Assembly: GCA_023417745.1 (NCBI GenBank) | Contig: JAEZEM010000281.1 | Span: 1-12,090 of the forward strand | Source: Pseudomonadota bacterium | GTDB lineage: Bacteria > Desulfobacterota > Desulfovibrionia > Desulfovibrionales > Desulfovibrionaceae | Length of the DNA: 12,090 bases | Direction: 5' to 3' | Shown: one piece after another, positions 1 to 6,450 of the stretch | Numbering within the stretch: the first letter of the stretch is position 1 | Layout: the number at the start of each line of letters is the position of its first letter | Position numbers and translations under genes: made by a program | The notes under the pieces: generated by a model | What the model was told of the DNA's origin: nothing | The model's input: the letters and a program-made list of their open reading frames with translations, nothing else | The model's database searches: none

Positions 1-177
1 GGTCGACGAGGGAGAGCGGCGCGCCGATTAGCCGAGCCTGAACCGACCCCATTCAGCCGGGGCGCTGGAAAACCAGCCTCTTTCCCGGTCGCTCGGCAGC
101 AGCCGCCAGGGGAGGGCGTCTGTCGCAGCGCTCAAAAGAAAAATCCTGGTTCCCGGGCCGCTGCCGTGACAACGAAC

Positions 178-188
178 TTGGCCGCCAA
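178..188. promoter_or_regulatory. short palindrome, possible activator site
   Basis: TTGGCCGCCAA is a perfect inverted repeat (5-bp arms around one base), centred about 90 bp upstream of the predicted sigma-54 start site. That is a usual distance for an enhancer-binding protein site. A palindrome this short can occur by chance in GC-rich DNA, and I saw no clear second copy beside it. The rest of 1-247 shows no gene I can support; its open frames on the - strand are antisense to real genes and have no coding features. Confidence 0.22.
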
Positions 189-247
189 AGGTTTGACGAG
201 AACGTGGAGCGACACTTTTTTGTTTTGAAATAACTGGATAAATTTCT

Positions 248-263
248 TGGCAGGCTCTTTGCT
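248..263 (+). promoter_or_regulatory. sigma-54 (-24/-12) promoter candidate
   Basis: The bases TGGCAGGCTCTTTGCT match the sigma-54 consensus TGGCACG-N4-TTGCW with a single mismatch (C to G), and the GG-N10-GC spacing is exact. Transcription would begin near 274, leaving a leader of about 60 nt before the YbjQ-like gene at 335. The stretch just upstream (about 212-246) is AT-rich, unlike the surrounding DNA, which suits a bendable region between activator site and promoter. A sigma-54 activator is encoded 1.3 kb downstream, but its control of this promoter is inference. Confidence 0.6.
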
Positions 264-334
264 AAGAGAAAGCCGGAACAGACAGGAAGGCGGCTGCGAA
301 GTGCCCGCCGCAACGTGACGACAAGGAGGATGGC

Positions 335-724
335 ATGCTTTCCCTCTTCACCGGCTCCGACAAGAAAATCCGCGAACGCCACGAAGAACTCAAGAAGGGC
401 GCGCGGCTTAAAAACGCCAAGGAACTCTTTTTCAGCGGCAAGTTTCCGGTGGTCACCACCCCCGGACTCGAAGGCCGCAAGATCCGCCGGGTCCTTGGCC
501 TGGTCAGCGGCCGGGGTTTCGACTCCGAATGCGCCTTCTATGGCCTGACAGCCAGCGCCCTGGACATCGGGGCCGACGCCATCATCGGCTATCAGGAGAA
601 CGTGGCTTTCCACCCTGACGGATCGCGCTATTTTTCCTGCTACGGCACGGCCGTGATCCTCGAAAAGCTGCCTTCGGTCAAAACCGAGGCCAAGCCGCAA
701 ACCGTCAAGTCGTTCATGCACTGA
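335..724 (+). CDS. YbjQ-like (UPF0145-type) domain protein
   Basis: This is a 129-residue cytoplasmic protein with no signal peptide or membrane segment. After a charged N-terminus (residues 1-35), residues 38-110 read like the YbjQ/UPF0145 fold. A 'VVTTPGLEG' opening and a 'GLVSGRGF' strand are followed by the hallmark 'ALDIGADAIIGY' segment and a final 'SCYGTAVIL' strand. In this family the segments form a small beta-rich oligomer, and the biochemical function is poorly defined despite 'heavy-metal-binding' labels. The start is well supported: AAGGAGGA (323-330) lies 4 nt before the ATG. A near-consensus sigma-54 promoter lies upstream and the outer-membrane gene follows after 35 nt, so the two are probably co-transcribed. 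Family assignment is fairly sure; the role is unknown. Confidence 0.8.
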   Translation: MLSLFTGSDKKIRERHEELKKGARLKNAKELFFSGKFPVVTTPGLEGRKIRRVLGLVSGRGFDSECAFYGLTASALDIGADAIIGYQENVAFHPDGSRYFSCYGTAVILEKLPSVKTEAKPQTVKSFMH

Positions 725-759
725 AACCCGGCGAGTGACCGGGCCGCAAGGAGCCAACC

Positions 760-1326
760 ATGAACCGCGCCATCGCCACCCTGCTCGCCGCTTGCGCCGC
801 GCTGGCCCAGCCCGCCCTGGCTGCGGCCCAGGAATATACCCAGGGGACAAGCTACGTCGAACCCCGGGGCGGCGTCTACGCAACCACCAACCCCAACGTC
901 AACGTGGTCGGCACCTACGGCGGCGCGGCCGGCCATTACGTGGCCGACGGCGTGGCCATCGAAGCCGAGGGCCTGGGCTATGCCGTGGACCAGACCACGA
1001 AGACGCCGACTCCGCTGGGCTTGGCCTCCAAGCAGGAAACCACCAATGCGGCCGGCGTGGCGGCCATGGCCCGGTGGAACTTCGTGCGCACGCCCAAGGG
1101 AACGCTTTTTGTCGGCGCGGGCGGCGGCGGCATCTTCTCCGACAAGGAGCTGCCCTATAATGGGTCCAAGCAGGCTGGAACCGGTCAGGCCGACCTTGGC
1201 GCGTCCGTGGCGCTGAGCAAGAACGTCAGCCTCAAGGCCGCCGGTCGCTACCAGCATCTAGGCGCGTTTTCCGACAACGGCGTGAGCAGCGTCGGCGGCA
1301 ACATCGGTTTCAAGATCAGCTTTTAG
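760..1326 (+). CDS. outer-membrane beta-barrel protein, PagL-like
   Basis: The 188-residue product starts with a clear Sec signal peptide (Lys-free but with Arg3, hydrophobic 5-21, Ala-rich cleavage zone near 22-24). It ends in Ser-Phe, the C-terminal aromatic expected of an outer-membrane barrel recognised by the BAM complex. The mature part alternates Gly-rich beta strands. The pattern 'EAEGLGYAVDQ', 'ARWNFVRTP', 'LPYNGSKQAGTGQ' and 'AGRYQHLGAFSDNG' recalls PagL-type lipid A 3-O-deacylases (acyloxyacyl hydrolases). Those enzymes use a His-x-Ser pair, but here His166 is followed by Leu-Gly, so the catalytic Ser is not in its usual place. It may be inactive, shifted (Ser171 is near), or simply an unrelated small barrel. 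The ATG is preceded by AAGGAG with good spacing. It is likely in one operon with the YbjQ-like gene. Barrel assignment is good; the PagL link is tentative. Confidence 0.75.
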   Translation: MNRAIATLLAACAALAQPALAAAQEYTQGTSYVEPRGGVYATTNPNVNVVGTYGGAAGHYVADGVAIEAEGLGYAVDQTTKTPTPLGLASKQETTNAAGVAAMARWNFVRTPKGTLFVGAGGGGIFSDKELPYNGSKQAGTGQADLGASVALSKNVSLKAAGRYQHLGAFSDNGVSSVGGNIGFKISF

Positions 1327-1365
1327 GTCGACCCTCCCTGTCGCCTGGAGTAGGAGAAGGCTTGC

Positions 1366-1386
1366 CGGGGCGCGGACCGCACCCCG
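1366..1386 (-). promoter_or_regulatory. SECIS-like hairpin after in-frame TGA
   Basis: On the - strand RNA, CGGGGUGC pairs with GCGCCCCG (8 bp including one U-G wobble) around the 5-nt loop GGUCC. The loop begins 18 nt after the TGA at 1397-1399. Bacterial SECIS elements lie just after the UGA and carry G in the first loop positions; the E. coli fdhF loop is AGGUCU at nearly the same distance. On the + strand the U-G wobble becomes a C-A mismatch, so the fold favours - strand RNA. Neither side has a U-tract, so it does not look like a terminator. The bulged U of fdhF is not obvious here, which weakens the case. Confidence 0.33.
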
Positions 1387-1396
1387 TGTCGATGCC

Positions 1397-1486
1397 TCAG
1401 CCTCGGATGCCGAGCCTGGGGAAGACGAAGCGGACAACCACGAACCAGCCGACCAACACAGCGCAAAAGATCAAGATATCGTTCAT
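1397..1486 (-). CDS. tiny single-span membrane protein
   Basis: This - strand frame encodes 29 residues: a short polar start (Met-Asn-Asp), a hydrophobic span of about 20 residues (4-23, with Trp14), then the basic tail 'PRLGIRG' before TGA. The layout is that of a one-helix membrane protein with a positively charged exit. Third positions are G or C in about 24 of 29 codons, as in neighbouring genes, which supports coding. Against it, there is no good Shine-Dalgarno sequence (only TTTGGG, very close to the ATG), and the length is minimal. The TGA may not be the true end: a SECIS-like hairpin follows it and the frame stays open to 1316, giving 56 residues with selenocysteine at position 30 and Cys36. 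Family and function are unknown to me. Confidence 0.42.
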   Translation of the reverse strand: MNDILIFCAVLVGWFVVVRFVFPRLGIRG

Positions 1487-1508
1487 GGCCCAAAGATAAC
1501 ACAGGCCA

Positions 1509-1538
1509 CGCGGCGGCGGAAGGGCCGCCGCGCCTTTT
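1509..1538 (+). terminator. intrinsic terminator-like hairpin
   Basis: A perfect 9-bp GC stem, CGCGGCGGC / GCCGCCGCG with a 6-nt loop, is followed by CC and TTTT. It would end + strand transcripts from the YbjQ-like and barrel genes before the sigma-54 activator gene. That would place the tiny - strand gene antisense to the transcript tail. The U-tract is short, so efficiency is uncertain. The reverse orientation has no U-tract. Confidence 0.5.
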
Positions 1539-1553
1539 GGGCGTCCCCGCGTT

Positions 1554-1563
1554 CCTTGCAAGG
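1554..1563. promoter_or_regulatory. 10-bp palindrome upstream of activator gene
   Basis: CCTTGCAAGG is a perfect 10-bp inverted repeat, ending 48 nt before the ATG of the sigma-54 activator. It could be an operator for autoregulation, but it does not match the 178-188 palindrome and may be chance. Confidence 0.15.
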
Positions 1564-1611
1564 TCGTGTCTGATCTGCTAAGGGTTCGGGATAACGAGCA
1601 AACAGTGGTCG

Positions 1612-3042
1612 ATGCGGCCGGAATCCCAAAACCTTTTCCAGTATCCGGACCCCAGTGGAGCCGCCGTGGAATTCGAGCAGCATCTGGCAGCCATCGTGGG
1701 CACCATGAGCGAAGGATTGCTTCTTGTCGGGGCGGACGGCGGCATCGTCATGGTCAACGAGGCGCTCTCCCGTCTGACCGGCTATGCCCGGGATGAACTC
1801 CTGGGCCATGCCTGCAGCGTGCTGGACTGCGACGGCTGCCAGCGCGAACGCGGCCAGGGCGGCGCGGCCTGGTGTCGGCTTTTTGCCGAAAAAACCACCC
1901 GGACCAAGCATTGCACCATCCGGCGCAAGGACGGCTCGTATCTGCCGGTGCTCAAAAACCAGACGCTTTTGCGCGACGGAGCGGGCAAACCGCTTTTTGC
2001 CGTGGAGACCCTCACCGACCTTTCCGAAGTCGTGGGCCTGGACCGCAAGGTGGAGGAACTCAGCCGCCTGCTTTCGGCTGAGGAGGGCTTTCACGGCCTG
2101 ATCGGCCAGTCCGAGGCCATGCGCCGGGTCTTTGATCTCCTGGAGCGGGCCGCCGGCAGCGACGCCCCGGTGCTTTTGACCGGCGAATCCGGCGCCGGCA
2201 AGGAACTGGCCGCCCGGGCCATTCATGAGATCGGCCGGCGGCGGCGGGGGCCTTTTGTGCCGTTTAGCTGCGCCGCCTTGACCGAATCGCTTTTGGAAAG
2301 CGAACTCTTCGGCCATGCCAAGGGCGCTTTCACCGGCGCGACGCGTCACCGCCAGGGCCGGTTCGAAACCGCCGACGGCGGCGACATCTTTCTGGACGAA
2401 ATCGGCGACGCTCCGGCGTCGATACAGGTCAAGCTCCTGCGCGTGCTCGAATCCAAGACCTTCGAGCGGGTGGGCGAAAGCCGGCCGGTGCGGGCCGACG
2501 TGCGCGTCATCTCGGCCACCAACCGCGATCTGGCCCGACTTGTGGCCGAGGGGCGTTTTCGCGAAGACCTGTTCTTTCGCGTCAACGTCATTCCCATCCA
2601 ATTGCCCCCCCTGCGCAACCGTTTGGACGATCTGGCCCCCCTGGCCGAACATTTCTTGTGCCGTCTGGCCCATCAGGCCGGCCGGCCGGTTCCTTCCATC
2701 GCCCCTGAAGCCATGCGCCTGCTGGCTGCCCATCCCTGGCCCGGCAACGTGCGCGAACTCAAAAGCGCTCTGGAATATGCCTTTGTCGTCACCGACGCCG
2801 GGCCGGTGGAGCCCAGGCATCTGCCGCCGGCGCTTATCGCCGCAGCCGCCCCTGACGCCCTGCGCGAGGTCTGCCGGGCGGCGCAGCCAAGGGACTCCGG
2901 TCGCGACGAACTGGTGGACGCCCTGCGCCAGGCCGGCGGCAATCGCTCCGAGGCCGCGCGTTTGCTTGGCGTCAGCCGGGGCACCATCCTCAACCGCATG
3001 CGCCGCTACGGCGTGGATTCCAAACATGTCCTGGATTATTAA
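1612..3042 (+). CDS. sigma-54 enhancer-binding regulator with Cys-rich PAS
   Basis: This 476-residue transcription activator has three parts. Residues 23-140 form a PAS sensor, 163-400 a AAA+ sigma-54 interaction domain, and 432-468 a Fis-type helix-turn-helix ('GGNRSEAARLLGVSRGTILNR'-like). The AAA+ domain is intact: Walker A GESGAGKE (191-198), the sigma-54-contacting GAFTGA loop (238-243), Walker B IFLDE (259-263), and the R-finger region 'FREDLFFRVNV'. It should therefore hydrolyse ATP and open sigma-54 promoters. The PAS domain has Cys68, Cys73, Cys76 and Cys88 ('CSVLDCDGC' then 'WC'), which suggests a metal or redox centre; the ligand is inference. There is no receiver domain, so it senses directly rather than by phosphotransfer. 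The ATG at 1612 has no clear ribosome site; an in-frame GTG at 1666 has GGAG 5 nt upstream and may be the true start, leaving PAS intact. The cyclotransferase gene overlaps its end. Confidence 0.93.
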   Translation: MRPESQNLFQYPDPSGAAVEFEQHLAAIVGTMSEGLLLVGADGGIVMVNEALSRLTGYARDELLGHACSVLDCDGCQRERGQGGAAWCRLFAEKTTRTKHCTIRRKDGSYLPVLKNQTLLRDGAGKPLFAVETLTDLSEVVGLDRKVEELSRLLSAEEGFHGLIGQSEAMRRVFDLLERAAGSDAPVLLTGESGAGKELAARAIHEIGRRRRGPFVPFSCAALTESLLESELFGHAKGAFTGATRHRQGRFETADGGDIFLDEIGDAPASIQVKLLRVLESKTFERVGESRPVRADVRVISATNRDLARLVAEGRFREDLFFRVNVIPIQLPPLRNRLDDLAPLAEHFLCRLAHQAGRPVPSIAPEAMRLLAAHPWPGNVRELKSALEYAFVVTDAGPVEPRHLPPALIAAAAPDALREVCRAAQPRDSGRDELVDALRQAGGNRSEAARLLGVSRGTILNRMRRYGVDSKHVLDY

Positions 3043-3856
3043 TCGGCTGGCTCTTGGCGCGGCGGTCATATGGGCCTGCCTCCTATGCTTGCCGGCCTTG
3101 TCCGTCGGCGCTCCGGTGCTGCCCGTCGTGGTCAAGGCCCGACTGCCCCACGACCCAAGCGCCTTCACCCAGGGGCTTCTCTACCGCGATGGCGTGTTTT
3201 ACGAGAGCACCGGCTTGTACGGCCATTCCAGCCTGCGCCGGGTCGATCCGGCTACGGGGCGGGTGCTTGCCCGGCGCGAGCTGCCCCGGGAGCTTTTCGG
3301 CGAGGGCCTGGCCCTGGTCGGCGGCTCGCTGTACCAGCTCACCTGGCGGGAAGGGCGGGTGCTCCTGGCCGATCCGGACGACCTGTCGCCCCGGGGCGAG
3401 CTGGCCTTGCCCACTGAAGGCTGGGGGGCATGTTCCCTGGACGGCCGACTCGTGGTCAGCGACGGCTCGGATCAACTGTTTTTTTACGATCCCAAGACCA
3501 TGGCCGCCCTTGGCGCGGTCACCGTCACCGACGACGACCAGCCCGTTTCCCGGCTCAACGAACTGGAAACCGTGGCCGGGCGTATCTGGGCCAACGTTTG
3601 GGGCGACTCCCGTATTGCCGTCATCGATCCGGCCACGGGCCAGGTCACGGCCTGGCTGGACTGCTCGGGACTGCGCCCAGGAACGGTGGCCGTGGATTTC
3701 GAAAACGTGCTCAACGGCATCGCCCACGATCCGGCCACGGGCCGGGTCTGGGTCACGGGCAAACGCTGGCCCGAAATCTATGAAATCGCCGTGCCGGGAT
3801 TGCCCACGGGCGGGCCTCCCTTGTCGGGGCTTGGCCGCAGCGGAGCAAAACCATGA
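3026..3856 (+). CDS. glutaminyl-peptide cyclotransferase (plant/bacterial type)
   Basis: The enzyme turns N-terminal glutamine of peptides into pyroglutamate, releasing ammonia. The 276 residues begin with a Sec signal (Arg7, hydrophobic 8-26, likely cleavage after Ala29), so it acts in the periplasm. The rest is a beta-propeller-like repeat set typical of the family: 'PHDPSAFTQGLLY' (41-53), 'YESTGLYGHSSLRRVD' (59-74), 'GEGLAL' (92-97), 'WREGR' (107-111), 'NELETVAGRIWANVW' (178-192) and 'LNGIAHDP' (229-236). Length is normal for bacterial members. The start ATG lies inside the activator gene, 17 bp before its end, with only a weak ribosome site, so translation is probably coupled to the activator. 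Its substrate is not visible. An operon of a sigma-54 activator with this enzyme is unusual. Confidence 0.88.
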   Translation: MSWIINRLALGAAVIWACLLCLPALSVGAPVLPVVVKARLPHDPSAFTQGLLYRDGVFYESTGLYGHSSLRRVDPATGRVLARRELPRELFGEGLALVGGSLYQLTWREGRVLLADPDDLSPRGELALPTEGWGACSLDGRLVVSDGSDQLFFYDPKTMAALGAVTVTDDDQPVSRLNELETVAGRIWANVWGDSRIAVIDPATGQVTAWLDCSGLRPGTVAVDFENVLNGIAHDPATGRVWVTGKRWPEIYEIAVPGLPTGGPPLSGLGRSGAKP

Positions 3857-4131
3857 CCATGGCTGAAAAGGCGAATGCCAAGGCAGGCAGGATGAAGCAG
3901 AAGTGCAGAATGTGCCGGTACTGGAAGGGACCCATTCCCCCCGAACACCGCTATTGTCCGCCCGAGGAGATGCAGGGCGGGGAGTGGGGCTATTGCAAGC
4001 GCCATGCGCCGTCTCCGGCCACCGTGCCGGTGGAGCAGGCCCGGGGCAAGAGCTATGTGGCCATGTGGCCGGAAACCCAGGCCGAGGATCTGTGCGGGGA
4101 TTTTTTGCTTATTCCCCTGCACAAGGAATAG
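3853..4131 (+). CDS. small five-cysteine protein, unknown function
   Basis: The 92-residue soluble protein has a basic N-terminus and five cysteines: a CxxC pair (18, 21), then Cys35, Cys48 and Cys81. They sit in the contexts 'KCRMCRYW', 'RYCPP', 'WGYCKRHAPSP' and 'MWPETQAEDLCGDF'. Spaced Cys with conserved-looking Trp and Pro suggests a small zinc or iron-sulfur site, but I do not recognise a characterised family. The start overlaps the cyclotransferase stop (ATGA), and GGAG lies 7 nt before the ATG, so it is translated in the same operon. A second ATG two codons later is possible but less well spaced. Absence of a signal peptide implies a cytoplasmic role, unlike its periplasmic neighbour. 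Confidence 0.82.
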   Translation: MTMAEKANAKAGRMKQKCRMCRYWKGPIPPEHRYCPPEEMQGGEWGYCKRHAPSPATVPVEQARGKSYVAMWPETQAEDLCGDFLLIPLHKE

Positions 4132-4134
4132 GCC

Positions 4135-4926
4135 TTAAGCCGCCCGGGCCGGAGCCGGGCGAGTCAGGAGCCACAGCCCGAAGGCGATGACCGGAAGGCT
4201 GAGGATCTGCCCCATGGTCAGCCAGCCAAAGGCTAGGTAGCCGAGCTGGGGATCGGGCAGGCGCACGAATTCCACGGCGAAGCGGAACAGGCCGTAGCAT
4301 ACGCAAAAAACGCCGCTGACCGCGCCGGATTGGCGCTTTTTGCCGGAATAGAGCCAGACGATGAGGAACAGGGCCGCGCCTTCGAGCAGCGCTTCGTAGA
4401 GCTGGGAGGGATGGCGCGGCACGCCGCCGGCCCGGGGATCGGGGAACACCACGCCCCAGGGCAGATCAGTGGCCTTGCCCCACAGCTCGCCGTTGATGAA
4501 GTTGCCGATGCGGCCGGCAAAAAGTCCGAACGGGGCCAGGGGAGCGGTGAAGTCGGCCACGCCCCAGAAGCCCTTGCCGGTTTTTCGTCCGAAAAACCAC
4601 ACCACCGCCAGTACGCCGAGAAAGCCGCCGTGAAAGGACATTCCGCCCTGCCAGACCTGGACCAGGCTCAGGGGGTTGGCCAGAAAAGCCGGCAGATCGT
4701 AGAAAAGCATGTAGCCCAGCCGGCCGCCCACGACCACGCCAAGGACCATGTAGGTGACGAGATCGTCCACCTGCAGCGGCGTCCAGCCAGAGTCCGGGCG
4801 CGAGGCCCGATAGCGCCCAAGCAGCCAGGCCGCGGCAAAGCCGATCAAGTACATGAGGCCGTACCAGCGGATGGACAGGGGGCCGAGGCTGACGGCCACG
4901 GGATCGAACTGGGGATGCACGAACAT
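4135..4926 (-). CDS. lgt: prolipoprotein diacylglyceryl transferase
   Basis: This integral inner-membrane enzyme moves diacylglycerol from phosphatidylglycerol to the lipobox cysteine of prolipoproteins, the first step of lipoprotein maturation. The 263 residues hold about seven hydrophobic spans and the family signature GRIGNFINGE (138-147, with the essential Arg139 and Asn142). They also hold the HGG motif (99-101), 'VPRHPSQLYEA' (169-179) and the late 'FRFAVEFVRLPDP' segment (214-226) containing the conserved Arg and Glu. Length is typical. The ATG is preceded by CGGAG with 8-nt spacing. It lies 169 nt downstream of the receiver-TPR gene on the same strand. Its stop is 3 bases from that of the convergent five-Cys gene, so no separate terminator fits between them and the transcripts must overlap. 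Confidence 0.97.
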   Translation of the reverse strand: MFVHPQFDPVAVSLGPLSIRWYGLMYLIGFAAAWLLGRYRASRPDSGWTPLQVDDLVTYMVLGVVVGGRLGYMLFYDLPAFLANPLSLVQVWQGGMSFHGGFLGVLAVVWFFGRKTGKGFWGVADFTAPLAPFGLFAGRIGNFINGELWGKATDLPWGVVFPDPRAGGVPRHPSQLYEALLEGAALFLIVWLYSGKKRQSGAVSGVFCVCYGLFRFAVEFVRLPDPQLGYLAFGWLTMGQILSLPVIAFGLWLLTRPAPARAA

Positions 4927-5095
4927 GGGGATGGCTCCGGTTGCTGGCCGCCGGCCGGGTCTGGGCTTGGCGCGGGCGGGATACGACGCTGTTCGAGGGG
5001 ACGCTGGCGACGCTTACGGCGTCATGCGGCGTGGACATGGCTTCGAGACGGCATTTTCATGAAAGTGGCGGCCAGGGAGATGACTGCGGGCGCCG

Positions 5096-6439
5096 TTAGC
5101 GCCCTGCGCCCATTTCCAGCAGCAGGGCTTTGGCTTTTTCGTAGCGCGGATTGAGTTCCAAGGCTTTTTTCAGATAATCGACGGCCGGGTCTTTTTTGCC
5201 GTAGCGCCGGTAGACGGTGGCGATGTTGTAGCACACGGCCTCGCCATTCTTCCACAGTTCCGGATTGAGGGACAGGGCCCGGTCCAGGAACTGGTAGGCT
5301 TCGATGTACTGCCGGCCCTCGGTGTAGGCCATGGAAATGTTGTAGTAAAGGCCCGGGTCGTCGGGGGAAATCTTGAGGGCCTTGCGGTATTCCGTGATGG
5401 CTTCCTGCCACTTGCCCTGGCGGCGCAGCATCAGCCCCAGACGGTTGAAGGTCTCGATGTCCGAGCGGTCGAGCATGTTCTTGCGGGTATTAAGCGATTG
5501 GCGCAGGTACTGCTCGGACAGTTCGGGGGCGGATTCCATGCAGCGGGCGGCGATGGATTGGGTGACCCGGCTGACGGCGTCCAGGGCTTCCTTGGTGGCG
5601 ATGCGCACGGCCATGTCAAAGGCCGCCTTGGCTTTTTCCGGTTCGCCGAGCTTGACGTAGCCCGCGCCGATGTCGACCTTGCGCTCGACATTGAGCGGCG
5701 AGAGTTTATCCAGCCGTTCCAGGAACTTGAGTTCCTCGGTGGTGTTGCCTTCCTCGTGGTGGAGCTCGGCGATCTTTTTGAGGGGATCAAGAAACAGGCG
5801 CGCGCCCTTTTCGGCCTGGGTGTAGGCGCGAAGGGCCTCGTCCTTCTTGCCCAGCGCCCGCAGGGCGTCGCCCATGAGGAGCAGGCCCGAAGGGCTGTTG
5901 GCTTTGATCTCAAGCACCTGTTTGGCGATTTTGGCCGCTTCCAGGGCGTCGCCCATTTCCAGGCATTGCCGGCCCTGGTCCATGAGTTCGCCGAGTTGGC
6001 CCCGGGGCTTGACCGTGAAGGCGATTTTTTCAATGAGGGTATCGGCCGAGATGGGCTTGGTGATGATGTTGTCCGCGCCGAGTTCGTGGAGCAGGACCAG
6101 CTTGTCGCGCTCGACCTCGGTGGTCAGCACCACGACGTAGAGGTCGCTGGAGTAATCATTTTTCAGATAACGGATGACGTCGGACGTGTTGCGCCCGTCC
6201 AGTTCCCGTTCAATGAAGACGACGATCTTGTGATTCTTGGCGCGCAGCTGTTTGATGTGCCTGGGCAGCTGTTCGGTGGCGGCGATGTTGTGGACGCACT
6301 CGTCCTTGATGGTGAGATGGCGGAGCAGGGTGCTGCGCAGGTTCTTGTTGAAGATGGGGTCGGTGCTGACAACGAGAAATACGCCGTTTTGCAGGGCGAT
6401 AAATTCCCGTACGTCGTCGTCATACTGCTTGTTTTTCAT
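5096..6439 (-). CDS. pseudo-receiver and TPR-repeat protein
   Basis: The 447-residue soluble protein joins an N-terminal response-regulator receiver fold (about 18-145) to a long TPR region (about 147-445). TPR-like units are clearest near 150-183, 184-217, 251-284, 330-363, 364-397 and 402-435. In the receiver, the switch Thr (106/107) and the conserved Lys128 ('TKPIS') are present. The phosphoacceptor strand reads 'IVVFIERELDG', putting Glu77 where Asp is expected, and the acidic pair is reduced to Asp27. It is therefore probably not phosphorylated normally, and Glu may mimic the active state. TPRs mediate protein contacts, so a scaffold role is likely; partners are unknown. There is no DNA-binding domain. 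The start ATG has only a weak GAG upstream, and a hairpin with a U-tract sits directly before it. Confidence 0.88.
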   Translation of the reverse strand: MKNKQYDDDVREFIALQNGVFLVVSTDPIFNKNLRSTLLRHLTIKDECVHNIAATEQLPRHIKQLRAKNHKIVVFIERELDGRNTSDVIRYLKNDYSSDLYVVVLTTEVERDKLVLLHELGADNIITKPISADTLIEKIAFTVKPRGQLGELMDQGRQCLEMGDALEAAKIAKQVLEIKANSPSGLLLMGDALRALGKKDEALRAYTQAEKGARLFLDPLKKIAELHHEEGNTTEELKFLERLDKLSPLNVERKVDIGAGYVKLGEPEKAKAAFDMAVRIATKEALDAVSRVTQSIAARCMESAPELSEQYLRQSLNTRKNMLDRSDIETFNRLGLMLRRQGKWQEAITEYRKALKISPDDPGLYYNISMAYTEGRQYIEAYQFLDRALSLNPELWKNGEAVCYNIATVYRRYGKKDPAVDYLKKALELNPRYEKAKALLLEMGAGR

Positions 6440-6450
6440 GCATTGCTCAT

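Noticed and set aside
727..743. CCCGG/CCGGG mini-hairpin between the YbjQ-like and barrel genes
   Set aside because: The stem is 5 bp with no U-tract and lies just before a ribosome site; easily chance in this base composition.
53..883. 276-codon open frame on the - strand
   Set aside because: It runs antisense to the well-supported YbjQ-like gene and has low-complexity Arg/Pro-rich ends and no domain; GC-rich DNA gives long chance frames.
1556..1584. TTGCAA-N17-TAAGGG as a sigma-70 promoter for the activator
   Set aside because: The -10 matches only two bases of TATAAT.
1483..3168. 561-codon open frame antisense to the sigma-54 activator
   Set aside because: The opposite strand holds an intact, motif-rich AAA+ regulator; this frame shows no recognisable domain.
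4466..5038. 190-codon frame covering the gap upstream of lgt
   Set aside because: Most of it is lgt read in another frame, and the part in the 169-nt gap has no coding signs. A 12-codon frame in the same gap is also too short to support.
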